Assembly: GCF_023015695.1 (NCBI RefSeq)
Contig: NZ_JALKAS010000001.1
Span: 1,054,001-1,118,000 of the forward strand
Reading direction: 5' to 3'
DNA: 64,000 bases
From: Jannaschia sp. S6380
Lineage (GTDB): Bacteria > Pseudomonadota > Alphaproteobacteria > Rhodobacterales > Rhodobacteraceae
In this document: positions 1 to 9,195 of the stretch, in pieces
Position numbering within the stretch: position 1 is the stretch's first letter
Layout: every line of letters begins with the position of its first letter
Made by a program: the position numbers and the translations under genes
Notes under the pieces: generated by a model
Databases searched by the model: none
Told to the model about the DNA's origin: nothing
Seen by the model: only the letters and a program-made list of their open reading frames with translations

Positions 1-1
1 G

Positions 2-1294
2 CGAACCGCCGCGCGCGAGATCGCCCAGCTGGAAGCGACCATGATCCAGGCCAAGCGGCGCGAGTTGCGCAACTACCTGCAACTAGCGCGGACGGCCTTC
101 ATCACCATCTACGGCAACGCCGCGCCCGACGATGCCGAGGCCAAGCTGCGCGTCACGCAGATCCTGTCGGCGATGGTCTATGGCCAGGACGGGTTCTTCT
201 TCGTCTACGACTACGACGGCACCAACATCGTGGCCCCGCGCCAGACCTGGCTCATCGGGCGCGACTGGTCGGGCATGACGGATGCCGCCGGCGTGCCCGT
301 GACCGACCGCCTGATCGAGCTGGCGCGGGCGGGATCCGGGTATCACACCTACGAATGGCGAAAGCCCTCCACCGGCGAGGAGGCGACGATCATGACCTAT
401 GTCATGGGCCTGCAGGACTGGCGCTGGGCGATCGGCACGGGTGTGTTTCTCGACGACGTGCTGGCGCAGGGGGCCATCGCGCGCGCCGAGGTACGGGCGC
501 GGGTCACGACGCAGTTCATGTGGATCGGGGGCATCACACTCGCGGCGTTGCTGCTGGTCTTCGCGTCCGGTTGCCTGATCACGATCCGCGAGCGCCGGCT
601 CGCGGACGCCAAGCTGAAGCAGCTGACGCAGCGCGTCCTCGACACGCAGGAGGAGGAACGCGGCCGCGTCGCGCGCGAGCTGCACGATTCGATCAGCCAG
701 CTCCTCGTCGGCATCCGCTACAAGCTGGAACTGGCGCGCCGCCTGACCACGCGGGGCGAGCCGGCGGCCAGGGGCGCGCTCGACGGGGCCATCGCAGGGT
801 TGCAAGGTGCCCTTGGCGAGGTTCGCCGGATCAGCCAGGACCTGCGCCCCGACGTCCTGGACGACCTCGGTCTCGGTCCGGCGCTCAAGTCGCTCTGCGA
901 GGCATTCCAGACCCGGACCGGCATCGGGGTGGAGTTCCGCACCGTCGTCTTCCGCAACCGCCTCGACATCGAGGCGAAGACCGCCCTCTACCGCATCGCA
1001 CAGGAGGCGCTGACCAATATCGAGCGGCACGCCGCCGCACGCCACGTCACCGTGCGGCTGTTCGGACATCGCCGGGGCGCAACCCTGCGCATCACCGATG
1101 ACGGGCGCGGCATCGCACGCCGGACCGGCGGCCTGGGCCTGCGCAACATGGCCGAGCGGATCGAACAGCTCGACGGCATCCTCCGCATCGGTCCCGACGC
1201 GGATGGGCGCGGCACCGTGATCGAGGCGAGCGTTCCGCTGACCCACCTGCTGCCCCCCGACAGCGGCGAGGCGGTTCCCCACGCCGCCGAATGA
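2..1294 (+). CDS. Cache-domain sensor histidine kinase, 5' truncated by window edge
   Basis: The frame is already open at base 2, so the true start lies upstream; 430 residues are visible. Residues about 50-155 resemble a single Cache (sCache_2-type) periplasmic sensor, with a run rich in F and Y followed by the W-R-W-A-I-G-T-G motif typical of the end of that domain. One membrane helix follows at about 172-195. The kinase core has a HisKA_3 helix with ARELHDS (phospho-acceptor His about 228), then a HATPase with the N box (ALTNIERHA) and G boxes (DDGRGI, GGLGLRNM). This is the NarX/DegS-like class that pairs with LuxR-type regulators. The stop lies just before the next gene's SD, so the pair is surely cotranscribed. 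Ligand unknown; Cache kinases often sense small organic acids. Confidence 0.93.
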   Translation, partial: RTAAREIAQLEATMIQAKRRELRNYLQLARTAFITIYGNAAPDDAEAKLRVTQILSAMVYGQDGFFFVYDYDGTNIVAPRQTWLIGRDWSGMTDAAGVPVTDRLIELARAGSGYHTYEWRKPSTGEEATIMTYVMGLQDWRWAIGTGVFLDDVLAQGAIARAEVRARVTTQFMWIGGITLAALLLVFASGCLITIRERRLADAKLKQLTQRVLDTQEEERGRVARELHDSISQLLVGIRYKLELARRLTTRGEPAARGALDGAIAGLQGALGEVRRISQDLRPDVLDDLGLGPALKSLCEAFQTRTGIGVEFRTVVFRNRLDIEAKTALYRIAQEALTNIERHAAARHVTVRLFGHRRGATLRITDDGRGIARRTGGLGLRNMAERIEQLDGILRIGPDADGRGTVIEASVPLTHLLPPDSGEAVPHAAE

Positions 1295-1311
1295 CGCTAG
1301 GAGGCGCGGCC

Positions 1312-1953
1312 ATGTCAGATCCGATCCGCATCCTGATCGTCGACGACCACCCGATGGTCGCGGATGGCATCCGCGCGCTGCTGGAGACCTATGACGACAT
1401 CCGCGTCGTGGGCACGCTGTCGAACGGGCGGGCGGCGATCGAGCAGGCGGACCGGCTGCGCCCCGATGTCATTCTGCTCGACCTCAACATGCCCGAGATG
1501 AACGGCCTGGCCGCGACCGAGATCCTGCGCGAACGCCACCCCGAGATCGCGGTCCTGATCCTGTCGATGCACGACGCGCCGGAATACGTGGCGACGGCCC
1601 TGCGCCACGGGGCCGCGGGCTATTGCCTCAAGGACCAGCCCACCGAGGAGATCCGCCGCGCGATCGACGTCGTCCGCGACGGCGGGCGGTACCTCTGCCC
1701 AGGGGCCGAGAGCGCCGTCCAGCCTGCCGCCGACGGATCGGAACCGCTGACCTCGCGCGAGCAGACCATCCTGCTGCTGTTGGCGCAGGGCCGGTCGAAC
1801 AAGCAGGTGGCGCACGATCTCGACATCTCGGTTCGCACGGTCGAGACGCACCGCAAGAACCTCAAGCGCAAGCTGGGCATCTCGTCGACCGCCGGCCTGA
1901 CGCGCTATGCGCTGGAACATGGCGTCCTGCAGGGCACCGGCCTGCTGCCTTGA
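1312..1953 (+). CDS. LuxR/NarL-family response regulator
   Basis: 213-residue DNA-binding response regulator and partner of the kinase just upstream. The receiver domain (about 5-120) has the acidic pair DD at 11-12, phospho-acceptor Asp about 57 (ILLDLNMPEM) and the conserved K in CLKDQ. A LuxR-type HTH (about 145-205) carries LTSRE, the NKQVAHDL helix and SVRTVETHRKN recognition helix. An in-frame ATG at 1291 overlaps the kinase stop, but the ATG at 1312 is preserved behind AGGAGG at 1299-1304 with 7-nt spacing and begins the usual MSDPIRILIVDDH, so it is chosen. Target genes cannot be read from this window. Confidence 0.95.
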   Translation: MSDPIRILIVDDHPMVADGIRALLETYDDIRVVGTLSNGRAAIEQADRLRPDVILLDLNMPEMNGLAATEILRERHPEIAVLILSMHDAPEYVATALRHGAAGYCLKDQPTEEIRRAIDVVRDGGRYLCPGAESAVQPAADGSEPLTSREQTILLLLAQGRSNKQVAHDLDISVRTVETHRKNLKRKLGISSTAGLTRYALEHGVLQGTGLLP

Positions 1954-1962
1954 AATGGCCCG

Positions 1963-2559
1963 TCAGCCGCGGCCCATGATGGCGCGGACGTAGCCCTGCG
2001 TCTCGCGATAGGGCGGGATGCCACCGTGACGTTCCACCGCGCCGGGTCCCGCGTTGTAGGCGGCCAGCGCCAGACGCCAGGTGCCGAACTTGCGATATTG
2101 CAGCGCAAGATAGCGCGCGCCCCCTTCCAGGTTCTGTCGCGGATCCCGCGGGTTGACGCCCAGCCGCGCGGCCGTGCCGGGCATGAGCTGCGCCAGACCC
2201 AGCGCGCCCTTGCGCGACACCGCCGCCGGGTTCCAGCCCGATTCCTGGCGGATCAGCCGCAGGAACAGATCCTCGGGGATGCCATGGCGGCGGGCCGCGT
2301 CGCGCGCCGGGCCGACATATTCGGACCGCTGGCTGCCGCGATAGCGCGGGATGGCCTCGCCCGCGGACGCGGTGGCCGCCTCGGGCGCGGTCGGCAGCAG
2401 ACGTCGGGAATGGGCGTATTGCGACGAAAGGCGGCGATCCATGAGCGCGGTCTGGTTGGCGAAAAGGTCGGTCCGCGAGCGGGTCGAGAACGTCTGCGCC
2501 GCAACCAGGTCAGGCAGGAACACCGCGAGCGAAATCGCGCCGAGGCAAAAGAAACGCAT
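1963..2559 (-). CDS. Exported lytic transglycosylase (SLT family)
   Basis: 198-residue protein with an N-terminal hydrophobic signal peptide ending near VAAQ. The C-terminal half is an SLT-type transglycosylase domain: catalytic Glu in RQESGW (about 106), followed by [16 protein letters not shown] and later [10 protein letters not shown], all hallmark motifs. It should cleave glycan strands of periplasmic peptidoglycan, releasing 1,6-anhydro-muropeptides. A GTG at 2571 would add four residues; the ATG at 2559 starts directly at the signal peptide. It converges on the response regulator with only 9 bp between the stops. The family is large (Slt70/MltC-like catalytic unit), and the short length indicates a minimal single-domain enzyme. 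Confidence 0.93.
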   Translation of the reverse strand: MRFFCLGAISLAVFLPDLVAAQTFSTRSRTDLFANQTALMDRRLSSQYAHSRRLLPTAPEAATASAGEAIPRYRGSQRSEYVGPARDAARRHGIPEDLFLRLIRQESGWNPAAVSRKGALGLAQLMPGTAARLGVNPRDPRQNLEGGARYLALQYRKFGTWRLALAAYNAGPGAVERHGGIPPYRETQGYVRAIMGRG

Positions 2560-2769
2560 ACCGATCAACACCCTGTCCGTTCCATATCCCGTCGGCGCCC
2601 CTGTTGCCGGACCGTCCGCACGGGGAAATCGTTAACGGAGAATCGGTTCCGGGCCAAGCCTGGGGCCCGAAGGCGGGGGCGGGGTTTTCGCTTTTGCTTC
2701 GCCGACGACACCTTTAGTTAACCCCTCGGTGCTCAGGTGCGCCGAGGGAATCGAGAGACGAGGGGCGAG

Positions 2770-3279
2770 ATGGCCGGCAGCGTGAACAAGGTAATCCTGA
2801 TCGGCAATCTGGGCCGTGACCCCGAGGTGCGGACCTTCGGGAACGGCGGCAAGGTATGCAACCTGCGCATCGCCACGTCCGAGAGCTGGCGCGACAAGAA
2901 CTCGGGCGAGCGCAAGGAGAAGACCGAATGGCATTCGGTCGCGATCTTCAACGAGGGGCTGGTGCGCATCGCCGAGCAGTACCTCAAGAAGGGCTCCAAG
3001 GTATATCTCGAAGGGCAGTTGCAGACCCGCAAGTGGCAGGACCAATCCGGCGCCGACCGCTATTCGACCGAGGTCGTGCTGCAGGGTTTCAACGGCACGC
3101 TGACCATGCTCGACGGCCGCGGCGAAGGCGGTGGCGGTGGCGGCGGCGGCGGATATGGCGGCGGCAGTGGCGGCGGCTATGACGACCGCGGCGGCAATTA
3201 CGGCGGCGGCGGCGGATCGCAGGGCGGCTATGGCGGCGGCAGCGGCCCCTCGGACATGGATGACGAGATCCCGTTCTGA
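2770..3279 (+). CDS. ssb: Single-stranded DNA-binding protein
   Basis: 169 residues. The N-terminal OB fold (about 1-110) shows the SSB signature [28 protein letters not shown] and [18 protein letters not shown] low-complexity Gly-rich linker (about 118-160) leads to the acidic tail DMDDEIPF, the conserved peptide that recruits replication and repair proteins. The upstream ATG at 2737 lacks a good SD, whereas 2770 follows GAGGGGCGAG and gives the canonical N-terminus. The gene has its own roughly 200-bp upstream region shared divergently with the transglycosylase. The repetitive GGC codons at 3121-3250 are simply the Gly linker. Confidence 0.98.
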   Translation: MAGSVNKVILIGNLGRDPEVRTFGNGGKVCNLRIATSESWRDKNSGERKEKTEWHSVAIFNEGLVRIAEQYLKKGSKVYLEGQLQTRKWQDQSGADRYSTEVVLQGFNGTLTMLDGRGEGGGGGGGGGYGGGSGGGYDDRGGNYGGGGGSQGGYGGGSGPSDMDDEIPF

Positions 3280-3284
3280 GCGGG

Positions 3285-4106
3285 GTGGACACGCACGCCG
3301 AGGGAGCCGCCCCGGTTTCGACGGGGATGCGCGCGAAGATCGCAGCCGAGATCGACCGGATCGAAAGGACGGAGGACGTTCGCGTCCTCCTCGCCGTCGA
3401 GTCGGGTTCCCGTGCCTGGGGCTTCCATTCTACCGACAGCGATTACGACGTGCGGTTTATCTATGTCCGCCCGGTCGACTGGCACCTGTCGCTCGCCCGG
3501 AAACGCGACGTGATCGAAGAACCGATCGACGATGAGCTTGACGTCCCGGGCTGGGACCTGGCCAAGACGATCGGCCTCGCGATGCGCTCCAACGCCGTGG
3601 TCGCGGAATGGCTGCAGTCGCCAATCGTCTACCGTGCCGATCCCGTGGCGGTCTCGGATCTCGAGAGCTTCTGCCGCGCGGCACTTTCGCGTCGCCCCGT
3701 CACTTGGCACTACCTGTCGCTGATGGAGCGGCAATTGTCGCGGCTGGCGGGACCGGCGGGTGGCATCCGCCTGAAGCGGTATTTCTATTGCTTGCGTCCG
3801 GCGCTCGCGCTGCGCTGGATGCGGCTGCGGGGCGAGGGAATGCCGCCGATGGACATGTCCAGCCTGGTGGCGGGATGCGACCTGTCGCGCGAAATCGCGC
3901 AGGCGACCGACATGCTCGCCCAGCGCAAGAAGACCATTTCCGAACGTGGCGAGACGGGCGAGCCGCAACCGCTGATCGACGCGCTGATCGTGGCCGAACG
4001 GCACGCGGCGCGCGACTGGCTGGCCCGGACCGACGAAACCGGCGCGCGGCCGGATTTGCTGGTCCGGGCCGACGAGATCCATCGCCGCCATGTCCGCGCG
4101 GCCTGA
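3285..4106 (+). CDS. DNA polymerase beta-superfamily nucleotidyltransferase (RlaP/YcgL-like)
   Basis: About 273 residues from a GTG start; an in-frame ATG at 3327 is an alternative start and the choice is uncertain. Residues about 32-60 hold the minimal nucleotidyltransferase signature: GSRAWGFHSTDSDYDVRFIYV, where GS and the D-x-D pair bind metal and nucleotide. The remainder is helical and matches the predicted nucleotidyltransferase family that includes RlaP-type enzymes. Members of the superfamily transfer nucleotides to RNA or proteins, but the substrate here is not known. It sits 5 bp after ssb on the same strand and before an aminotransferase, which gives no clear functional link. Confidence 0.85.
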   Translation: MDTHAEGAAPVSTGMRAKIAAEIDRIERTEDVRVLLAVESGSRAWGFHSTDSDYDVRFIYVRPVDWHLSLARKRDVIEEPIDDELDVPGWDLAKTIGLAMRSNAVVAEWLQSPIVYRADPVAVSDLESFCRAALSRRPVTWHYLSLMERQLSRLAGPAGGIRLKRYFYCLRPALALRWMRLRGEGMPPMDMSSLVAGCDLSREIAQATDMLAQRKKTISERGETGEPQPLIDALIVAERHAARDWLARTDETGARPDLLVRADEIHRRHVRAA

Positions 4107-4131
4107 CGAGTCCCCGCCGGAGGAGGCGACG

Positions 4132-5325
4132 ATGCAAGTGACCCCGACCTTGGCCGCGACGCCCGCTCCGCCGGTGATGGAGGCGCGCCGCTGGATCGAG
4201 GGGGTGGCCTTCCCCGCGGACCGGCCGCTTCTGAACCTCAGCCAGGCCGCGCCCGCCGATCCCCCGCCGGAGCCGCTGCGCCGCGCCATCGCGGAGATCG
4301 CGTTGACGGACGCGGAGGCGCATCTTTACGGCCCGGTCCTGGGACTGCCGGAATTGCGGGCGCGCGTCGCCGCCGACTGGTCGCGCGCCTATTCCGGCGA
4401 TGTCGCGCCCGCGCAGGTGGCGATCACGTCGGGCTGCAACCAGGCCTTCACCGCCGCCATCGCGACGCTGGCCGGCCCCGGCGACAACGTCATCCTGCCC
4501 GCGCCGTGGTACTTCAACCATCGCATGTGGCTGCAGATGTCCGGTGTCGCCCCCCGTGTACTGGAGGCCGGCGCGGACCTGTTGCCCGACGCGGAAGCGG
4601 CCGCCGCGCTGATCGACGACCGGACGCGGGCGATCGTGCTGGTCAGCCCGAACAATCCCGGCGGCGTGGAATATCCGGCCGCGACCCTGGCGGCGTTCCG
4701 CGACCTGGCCCGGTCGCGCGGCATCGCCCTGATCGTCGACGAGACCTATCGCGATTTCGACGCGCGCGACGGCGCCCCGCACGACCTGTTCGCCGATCCC
4801 GACTGGGACGACACCCTGATCCAGCTCTACTCCTTCTCGAAGGCGTACCGCCTGACCGGACATCGGGTCGGCGCGATCTGCGCTTCGCCCGCACGGCTGG
4901 CCGAGGTCGAGAAATGGCTCGACACGGTGACGATCTGTCCCAACAGCATCGGCCAGCGCGCGGCGCTCTGGGGGATGGAGAACCTGTCCGACTGGCTCGC
5001 CGGCGAACGGCGCGAGATCCTGGCCCGGCGTGCGGCGATGATCGACGGGTTTACGGCCCTGCCCGACTGGACGCTGCTGGGCTGCGGCGCCTATTTCGCC
5101 TATGTCCGCCACCCGTTCGACGCCCCGTCGGACGACGTTGCGCGCGATCTGGTCCGGCGGGCGTCGCTTCTGGTGCTGCCGGGCACGATGTTCGGACCGC
5201 TGCGCGCCGAGGGCGGGACGGGCCGTGCCGAGGCGACTTTGCGGATCGCCTTTGCCAACGCCGATCTGGCCGGCATCACGACGCTGTTCGACCGCTTGGC
5301 GGAGGTGTCGCGCGGCGCGCCTTGA
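4132..5325 (+). CDS. PLP-dependent class I/II aminotransferase
   Basis: 397-residue fold-type I aminotransferase. Visible landmarks are YGPVLGLPELR (substrate loop), SGCNQAF, SPNNPGG (the Asn that contacts PLP), DETYRDF (Asp binding the pyridine N) and SFSKAYRLTGHRVG with the Schiff-base lysine. It ends with a beta-strand-rich C-terminal domain containing the usual Arg-bearing region. The ATG at 4090 overlaps the previous gene; the ATG at 4132 has a strong GGAGGAGG SD about 6 nt upstream and is preferred. The substrate is probably an amino acid such as aspartate or an aromatic, but specificity cannot be fixed from motifs. It may be cotranscribed with the nucleotidyltransferase. Confidence 0.92.
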   Translation: MQVTPTLAATPAPPVMEARRWIEGVAFPADRPLLNLSQAAPADPPPEPLRRAIAEIALTDAEAHLYGPVLGLPELRARVAADWSRAYSGDVAPAQVAITSGCNQAFTAAIATLAGPGDNVILPAPWYFNHRMWLQMSGVAPRVLEAGADLLPDAEAAAALIDDRTRAIVLVSPNNPGGVEYPAATLAAFRDLARSRGIALIVDETYRDFDARDGAPHDLFADPDWDDTLIQLYSFSKAYRLTGHRVGAICASPARLAEVEKWLDTVTICPNSIGQRAALWGMENLSDWLAGERREILARRAAMIDGFTALPDWTLLGCGAYFAYVRHPFDAPSDDVARDLVRRASLLVLPGTMFGPLRAEGGTGRAEATLRIAFANADLAGITTLFDRLAEVSRGAP

Positions 5326-5385
5326 CCCCGCTTGCCCCCGTTCGGCACGCACCCTATCAACGCGCGGACCACCAAAGGGGGCATC

Positions 5386-7230
5386 ATGGCCGAGCAACGT
5401 CGCAAGAAGAAGTCGAACGCCCTGGTCTGGGCGATCCTGGGCCTTCTGGTGCTGGCACTTGGCGGATTCGGGATCGGCGGCTTCGGCGGTTCGCTGACGA
5501 GCGTGGCGCGGGTCGGCGACCGCGAGATCACGGTCCAGGACTATGCCAACGCGATCCAGTCCGAACAGGCGCGCCTGCAACAGCAGACGGGCCAGCGCCT
5601 GACGCTGCAGCAGATGCAGATGTTCGGGCTCGACCGGCAGGTGATGGAGCGATTGCTGGCCGGCGCCGCGCTGGAGCACGAGGCGGACCGCGTGGGACTG
5701 TCGGTGGGCGATGCCGTCGTGGTGGAACGGATCCGGCAGAACCCCGCCTTCGGCGGTGTCGACGGGACGTTCGACCGCGAGGGCTACAGCTTCGCGCTGG
5801 ACAACGCCAACCTGGACGAGGCCCGCTACGAGGCGCGCGTTCGCGACGAGATCGCCCGCGAGTTGCTGCAGGCGGCCGTCGTGGGGGGAACTGCGGTGCC
5901 CGACGCCTATGCCGACGCCATGGCCGCCTGGATCGCGGAGAGCCGGGACATCACCCTGGCCACGGTCACCGAGGCCGACCTGCCGGGCGGAACCGTGGCG
6001 CCCACGGAGGACGACCTTCGCGCCTTTCATGACGAGAACCCCGAGCGGTTCGAAACGCCGGAGCGGCGCGCGATCACCTATGCGTGGCTCGCACCCGACC
6101 GTCTGGCCGGCGAGATCGAGATGGACGAGGACGCGCTGCGCGACCTCTATGAGCAGGGCGCCGACGAATATCGTCAGCCCGCGCGCGTGCTGGCCGAGCG
6201 CCTGGCCTTCGCCGATGGGACCGAGGCGGCCGAGGCGCGCGCCGCGCTCGACGCGGGCGAGATCACGTTCGATGCGTTGGTGGCGGAGCGTGGGCTGACC
6301 CTCGATGATGTGGACCAGGGCGAACTGGCCCGCGACGACCTGGACGCCCCGCTGGGCGAGGCGCTGTTCGCGCTCGACGAGCCGGGCCTGGTCGGCCCGG
6401 TAGAGACGGATCTGGGTCCGGCGATCTACCGCGTGAACGCGGTTCTCGACGCGACGGAGATCCCGTTCGAGGATGTGCGCGACGACCTTGCCCGCAGCTT
6501 TGGCATGGAAGCCGCCCGCCGCCGCATCGCCGCCGCCCGCGAGGGGATCGACGACCTGCTGGCCGGCGGCGCCACGCTGGAGGAGCTGGGCGGCGAGACC
6601 GACATGATCGTCGGCAAGATGGAATGGGATCCCACGGTCTCGGACGGCATTGCGGGCTATGAGGCGTTCCGCGCCGCCGTGCAGTCCGTCGAGGCGGGCG
6701 ACTTTCCCGAATTGCTGGAACTGGCCGATGGCGGCCTCTTCGCACTGCGTCTGGACGAGGTCATCGCGCCCACCACTCCCCCGCTGGAGGAGATCCGCGA
6801 GGAGGTGGAGCTGGCTTGGACGGCCGACACGCGCCGTTGGCGCCTGTTCGAGCAGGCGTCCGAACTGGCCCGGAACCCGACGCGCGACATCGCCGGCCCC
6901 CCCGAGGTTCTGACCGGCCTCGTGCGGGACGCGCCGCTCGAAGGCACGCCCCCTGCCCTTCTGGACCGCGTCTTCGCCGCCGAACCCGGCGAGGTCTTCG
7001 CCTTCGAGGGGGACGACCAGCGCGCCTATGTCGTGCGCGTCGACGCGGTGAACGCGGCCGATCTGAGCACGGGCGAGGCCGCCAACCTGCGCGAGGCCAT
7101 CGTGTCGCAGACCCGCACCGAGATCGCGGGCGACCTGTTCGAAGGATACCGGCGCGCCATCCAGACCGAGGCGGGGTTCGAGATCGACGCGCAAGCCCTT
7201 GCCGCCATCCAGACGCAGCTGGGCGGCTGA
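5386..7230 (+). CDS. ppiD: Membrane-anchored periplasmic peptidyl-prolyl isomerase, PpiD/SurA type
   Basis: 614 residues. A short basic N-terminus (RRKKKS) and one membrane helix (about 12-38) anchor the protein, leaving the rest in the periplasm. A SurA/PpiD N-terminal chaperone domain follows (VARVGDREITVQDYANAIQ, MLGLDRQ-like region), then a parvulin-like rotamase segment and a second helical region. This is the family that assists folding of proteins emerging from the Sec translocon. The chosen ATG begins MAEQRRKKK and follows AAAGGGGGC; an upstream TTG at 5332 has no support. trpE starts one base after its stop, a junction seen in many Rhodobacterales, so trpE is probably read from this transcript. 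Confidence 0.93.
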   Translation: MAEQRRKKKSNALVWAILGLLVLALGGFGIGGFGGSLTSVARVGDREITVQDYANAIQSEQARLQQQTGQRLTLQQMQMFGLDRQVMERLLAGAALEHEADRVGLSVGDAVVVERIRQNPAFGGVDGTFDREGYSFALDNANLDEARYEARVRDEIARELLQAAVVGGTAVPDAYADAMAAWIAESRDITLATVTEADLPGGTVAPTEDDLRAFHDENPERFETPERRAITYAWLAPDRLAGEIEMDEDALRDLYEQGADEYRQPARVLAERLAFADGTEAAEARAALDAGEITFDALVAERGLTLDDVDQGELARDDLDAPLGEALFALDEPGLVGPVETDLGPAIYRVNAVLDATEIPFEDVRDDLARSFGMEAARRRIAAAREGIDDLLAGGATLEELGGETDMIVGKMEWDPTVSDGIAGYEAFRAAVQSVEAGDFPELLELADGGLFALRLDEVIAPTTPPLEEIREEVELAWTADTRRWRLFEQASELARNPTRDIAGPPEVLTGLVRDAPLEGTPPALLDRVFAAEPGEVFAFEGDDQRAYVVRVDAVNAADLSTGEAANLREAIVSQTRTEIAGDLFEGYRRAIQTEAGFEIDAQALAAIQTQLGG

Positions 7231-7231
7231 G

Positions 7232-8734
7232 ATGATCGCCCCCGATTTCGCGACCTTCGAGGCCGGCTTCGCATCGGGGGAAAACCAGATCCTCTGGATG
7301 CGTCTGCCCGCCGACCTCGACACGCCGGTCAGCCTGATGCTCAAGCTGGCCGAGGCGCAGCCGCATTCCTTCGTGCTGGAATCGGTCACGGGGGGCGAGG
7401 TACGCGGCCGCTATTCCATCGTCGGCATGCGCCCCGACCTGATTTGGGAATGCCGTGGCACGTCCAGCCGCGTGAACCGCGCTGCCCGATACGACCCCTC
7501 GGCTTGGGAGGATGCGGGCGAACCGCTGGAGGCGATCCGACGCCTGTTGGACGAAAGCCGGATCGCCCTGCCCGACGATCTGCCCGCGGCCTGTGCGGGG
7601 CTGTTCGGCTATCTGGGCTACGACATGATCCGGCTGGTCGAACGCCTGCCCGACGTGAACGCCGACCCGCTGGACCTGCCCGACGCGATGCTGATGCGTC
7701 CCTCGGTCGTGGCGGTTCTGGACGGGGTGAAGGGCGAGGTGATCCTGGTCGCGCCGGTCTGGAACCGGGGCGAGGGGACGGCCCGCGCGGCCTATGCCCG
7801 GGCCGCGGAACGGCTGCAGGACGCTTTGGCCGCGCTGGGCCGCGCCGTGCCCGAGCCGCGCGACATGGCCGAGCCGTTCGACCTGGGCGATCCGGTCTCG
7901 AATTTCACCAAGGTCGATTACAAGGCGGCCGTCGAGAGGGCGCGCGACTACATCGCCGCGGGCGACGTCTTCCAGGTCGTGCCCTCGCAACGCTGGACCT
8001 ACGACTTTCCGCTGCCGCCGTTCTCGCTCTACCGGGCGCTGCGGCGGACGAACCCGTCGCCCTTCATGTTCCATTTCGACATGGGCGGGTTCCAGATCGT
8101 CGGGGCGAGCCCCGAGATCCTGGTCCGCGTCTTCGGCGAGGAGGTTACCATCCGCCCCATCGCCGGCACCCGGCCACGCGGCGCCACGCCCGATGCGGAC
8201 CGCGCGCTGGAGACGGAACTGCTGGCCGACGAGAAGGAGCGGGCCGAGCATCTGATGCTGCTGGACCTGGGCCGAAACGACGTGGGACGGGTAGCCAAGA
8301 CCGGCACCGTGCGCCCGACCGAGACTTTCGTGATCGAACGCTACAGCCACGTGATGCATATCGTCTCGAACGTGGTGGGTGAGCTTTCGGCCGATCACGA
8401 CGCCCTGTCGGCGCTGCTGGCCGGTCTGCCGGCGGGGACGGTGTCGGGCGCGCCCAAGGTGCGGGCGATGGAGATCATCGACGAGCTGGAGCCCGAAAAG
8501 CGCGGCGTCTATGGCGGCGGTGTCGGCTATTTCTCGGCCGGGGGCGACATGGACATGTGCATTGCCCTGCGGACGGGCGTGGTGAAGGACGGTAAGCTTT
8601 ACGTTCAGGCCGGCGGCGGCGTGGTCCATGACAGCGACCCCGACGCCGAATGGCAGGAGACGGTCAACAAGTCCCGCGCCCTGCAACTGGCCGCGTCAGA
8701 GGCCGGGCGCTTCGTGCCCCGCGGCAACCGCTAG
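7232..8734 (+). CDS. trpE: Anthranilate synthase component I
   Basis: 500 residues, the expected size for TrpE. It converts chorismate plus glutamine-derived ammonia into anthranilate, the first step of tryptophan synthesis. The N-terminal domain has LES in SFVLESVTGG, the tryptophan feedback-binding motif. The chorismate-binding C-terminal domain has PIAGTRPRG, DLGRNDVGRV, SHVMHIVSNV, GTVSGAPKVRAMEIIDELE and GGGVGYF. Its ATG is one base past the ppiD stop; there is no leader peptide or terminator upstream, so attenuation in front of trpE is unlikely. trpG, trpD and trpC are not in this stretch. Its stop overlaps the stop of the opposing YaiI-family gene by 4 bp (shared CTAG). Confidence 0.98.
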   Translation: MIAPDFATFEAGFASGENQILWMRLPADLDTPVSLMLKLAEAQPHSFVLESVTGGEVRGRYSIVGMRPDLIWECRGTSSRVNRAARYDPSAWEDAGEPLEAIRRLLDESRIALPDDLPAACAGLFGYLGYDMIRLVERLPDVNADPLDLPDAMLMRPSVVAVLDGVKGEVILVAPVWNRGEGTARAAYARAAERLQDALAALGRAVPEPRDMAEPFDLGDPVSNFTKVDYKAAVERARDYIAAGDVFQVVPSQRWTYDFPLPPFSLYRALRRTNPSPFMFHFDMGGFQIVGASPEILVRVFGEEVTIRPIAGTRPRGATPDADRALETELLADEKERAEHLMLLDLGRNDVGRVAKTGTVRPTETFVIERYSHVMHIVSNVVGELSADHDALSALLAGLPAGTVSGAPKVRAMEIIDELEPEKRGVYGGGVGYFSAGGDMDMCIALRTGVVKDGKLYVQAGGGVVHDSDPDAEWQETVNKSRALQLAASEAGRFVPRGNR

Positions 8735-9195
8735 GCCGGATCGCGCGCCATTCGCGTCAGGATCCGGTCAAGCGCATTCTTGAACGCCGCGCGGTCGCGC
8801 GGGCCGAACGGCCGCTGCCCGCCCCCCTGCCCGCCGGTCATGCCCTCCATCCCCGGCCGCAGCTCATGCATCAGGTCGCGGGTTGCCACAGTCTCGCCGA
8901 TGCTCTCGGGCGTGAACTCCCGCCCCCGCGGATCCAGCGCCGCACCCCCGGCCTTCAGCACCCGCTCGGCCAGCAATATGTCGGCCGTGACGGTGACCGT
9001 GCCGGGCTTGGCCACAGCGGCGATGGCGTCATCGGCCGCGTCGAACCCCTCGCCGGCCACGAACAGGCGGATAAGCGGATTTTCGGTCAGGCGCAGATAG
9101 CTGCCGGCGACGAAGATCGCCTGGATGTTGCGGCGGAGCGCCGTTTCCGTAATCTCGCGTTTGACGGGGCAGGCATCGGCGTCGATCAGGATCAT
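8731..9195 (-). CDS. YaiI/YqxD family protein (DUF188)
   Basis: 154 residues starting MILIDADACPVKREI, the conserved signature of the YaiI/YqxD (DUF188) family. Further conserved stretches are VTVTADILLAERVLKAGG and RDRAAFKNALDRIL. The acidic D-A-D and T-A-D motifs suggest a PIN-like nuclease fold, but no activity is established for the family, so the biochemical role is unknown. The start ATG overlaps the stop of the upstream gene (9192-9195, ATGA), making it the last gene of a tightly coupled three-gene operon. It converges on trpE with a 4-bp stop overlap. Confidence 0.93.
   Translation of the reverse strand: MILIDADACPVKREITETALRRNIQAIFVAGSYLRLTENPLIRLFVAGEGFDAADDAIAAVAKPGTVTVTADILLAERVLKAGGAALDPRGREFTPESIGETVATRDLMHELRPGMEGMTGGQGGGQRPFGPRDRAAFKNALDRILTRMARDPA

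Noticed and set aside
3121..3250. GGC-rich tandem repeat
   Set aside because: It is the coding sequence of the Gly-rich linker of Ssb, not an independent repeat.
7199..7232. A trp leader or attenuator before trpE
   Set aside because: The gap between ppiD and trpE is one base, with no leader or hairpin.
3700..7389. A 1229-codon open frame on the minus strand
   Set aside because: It is antisense to the aminotransferase and ppiD genes, with no start signal and low-complexity, Arg/Gly/Ala-rich sequence typical of GC-rich shadow frames.
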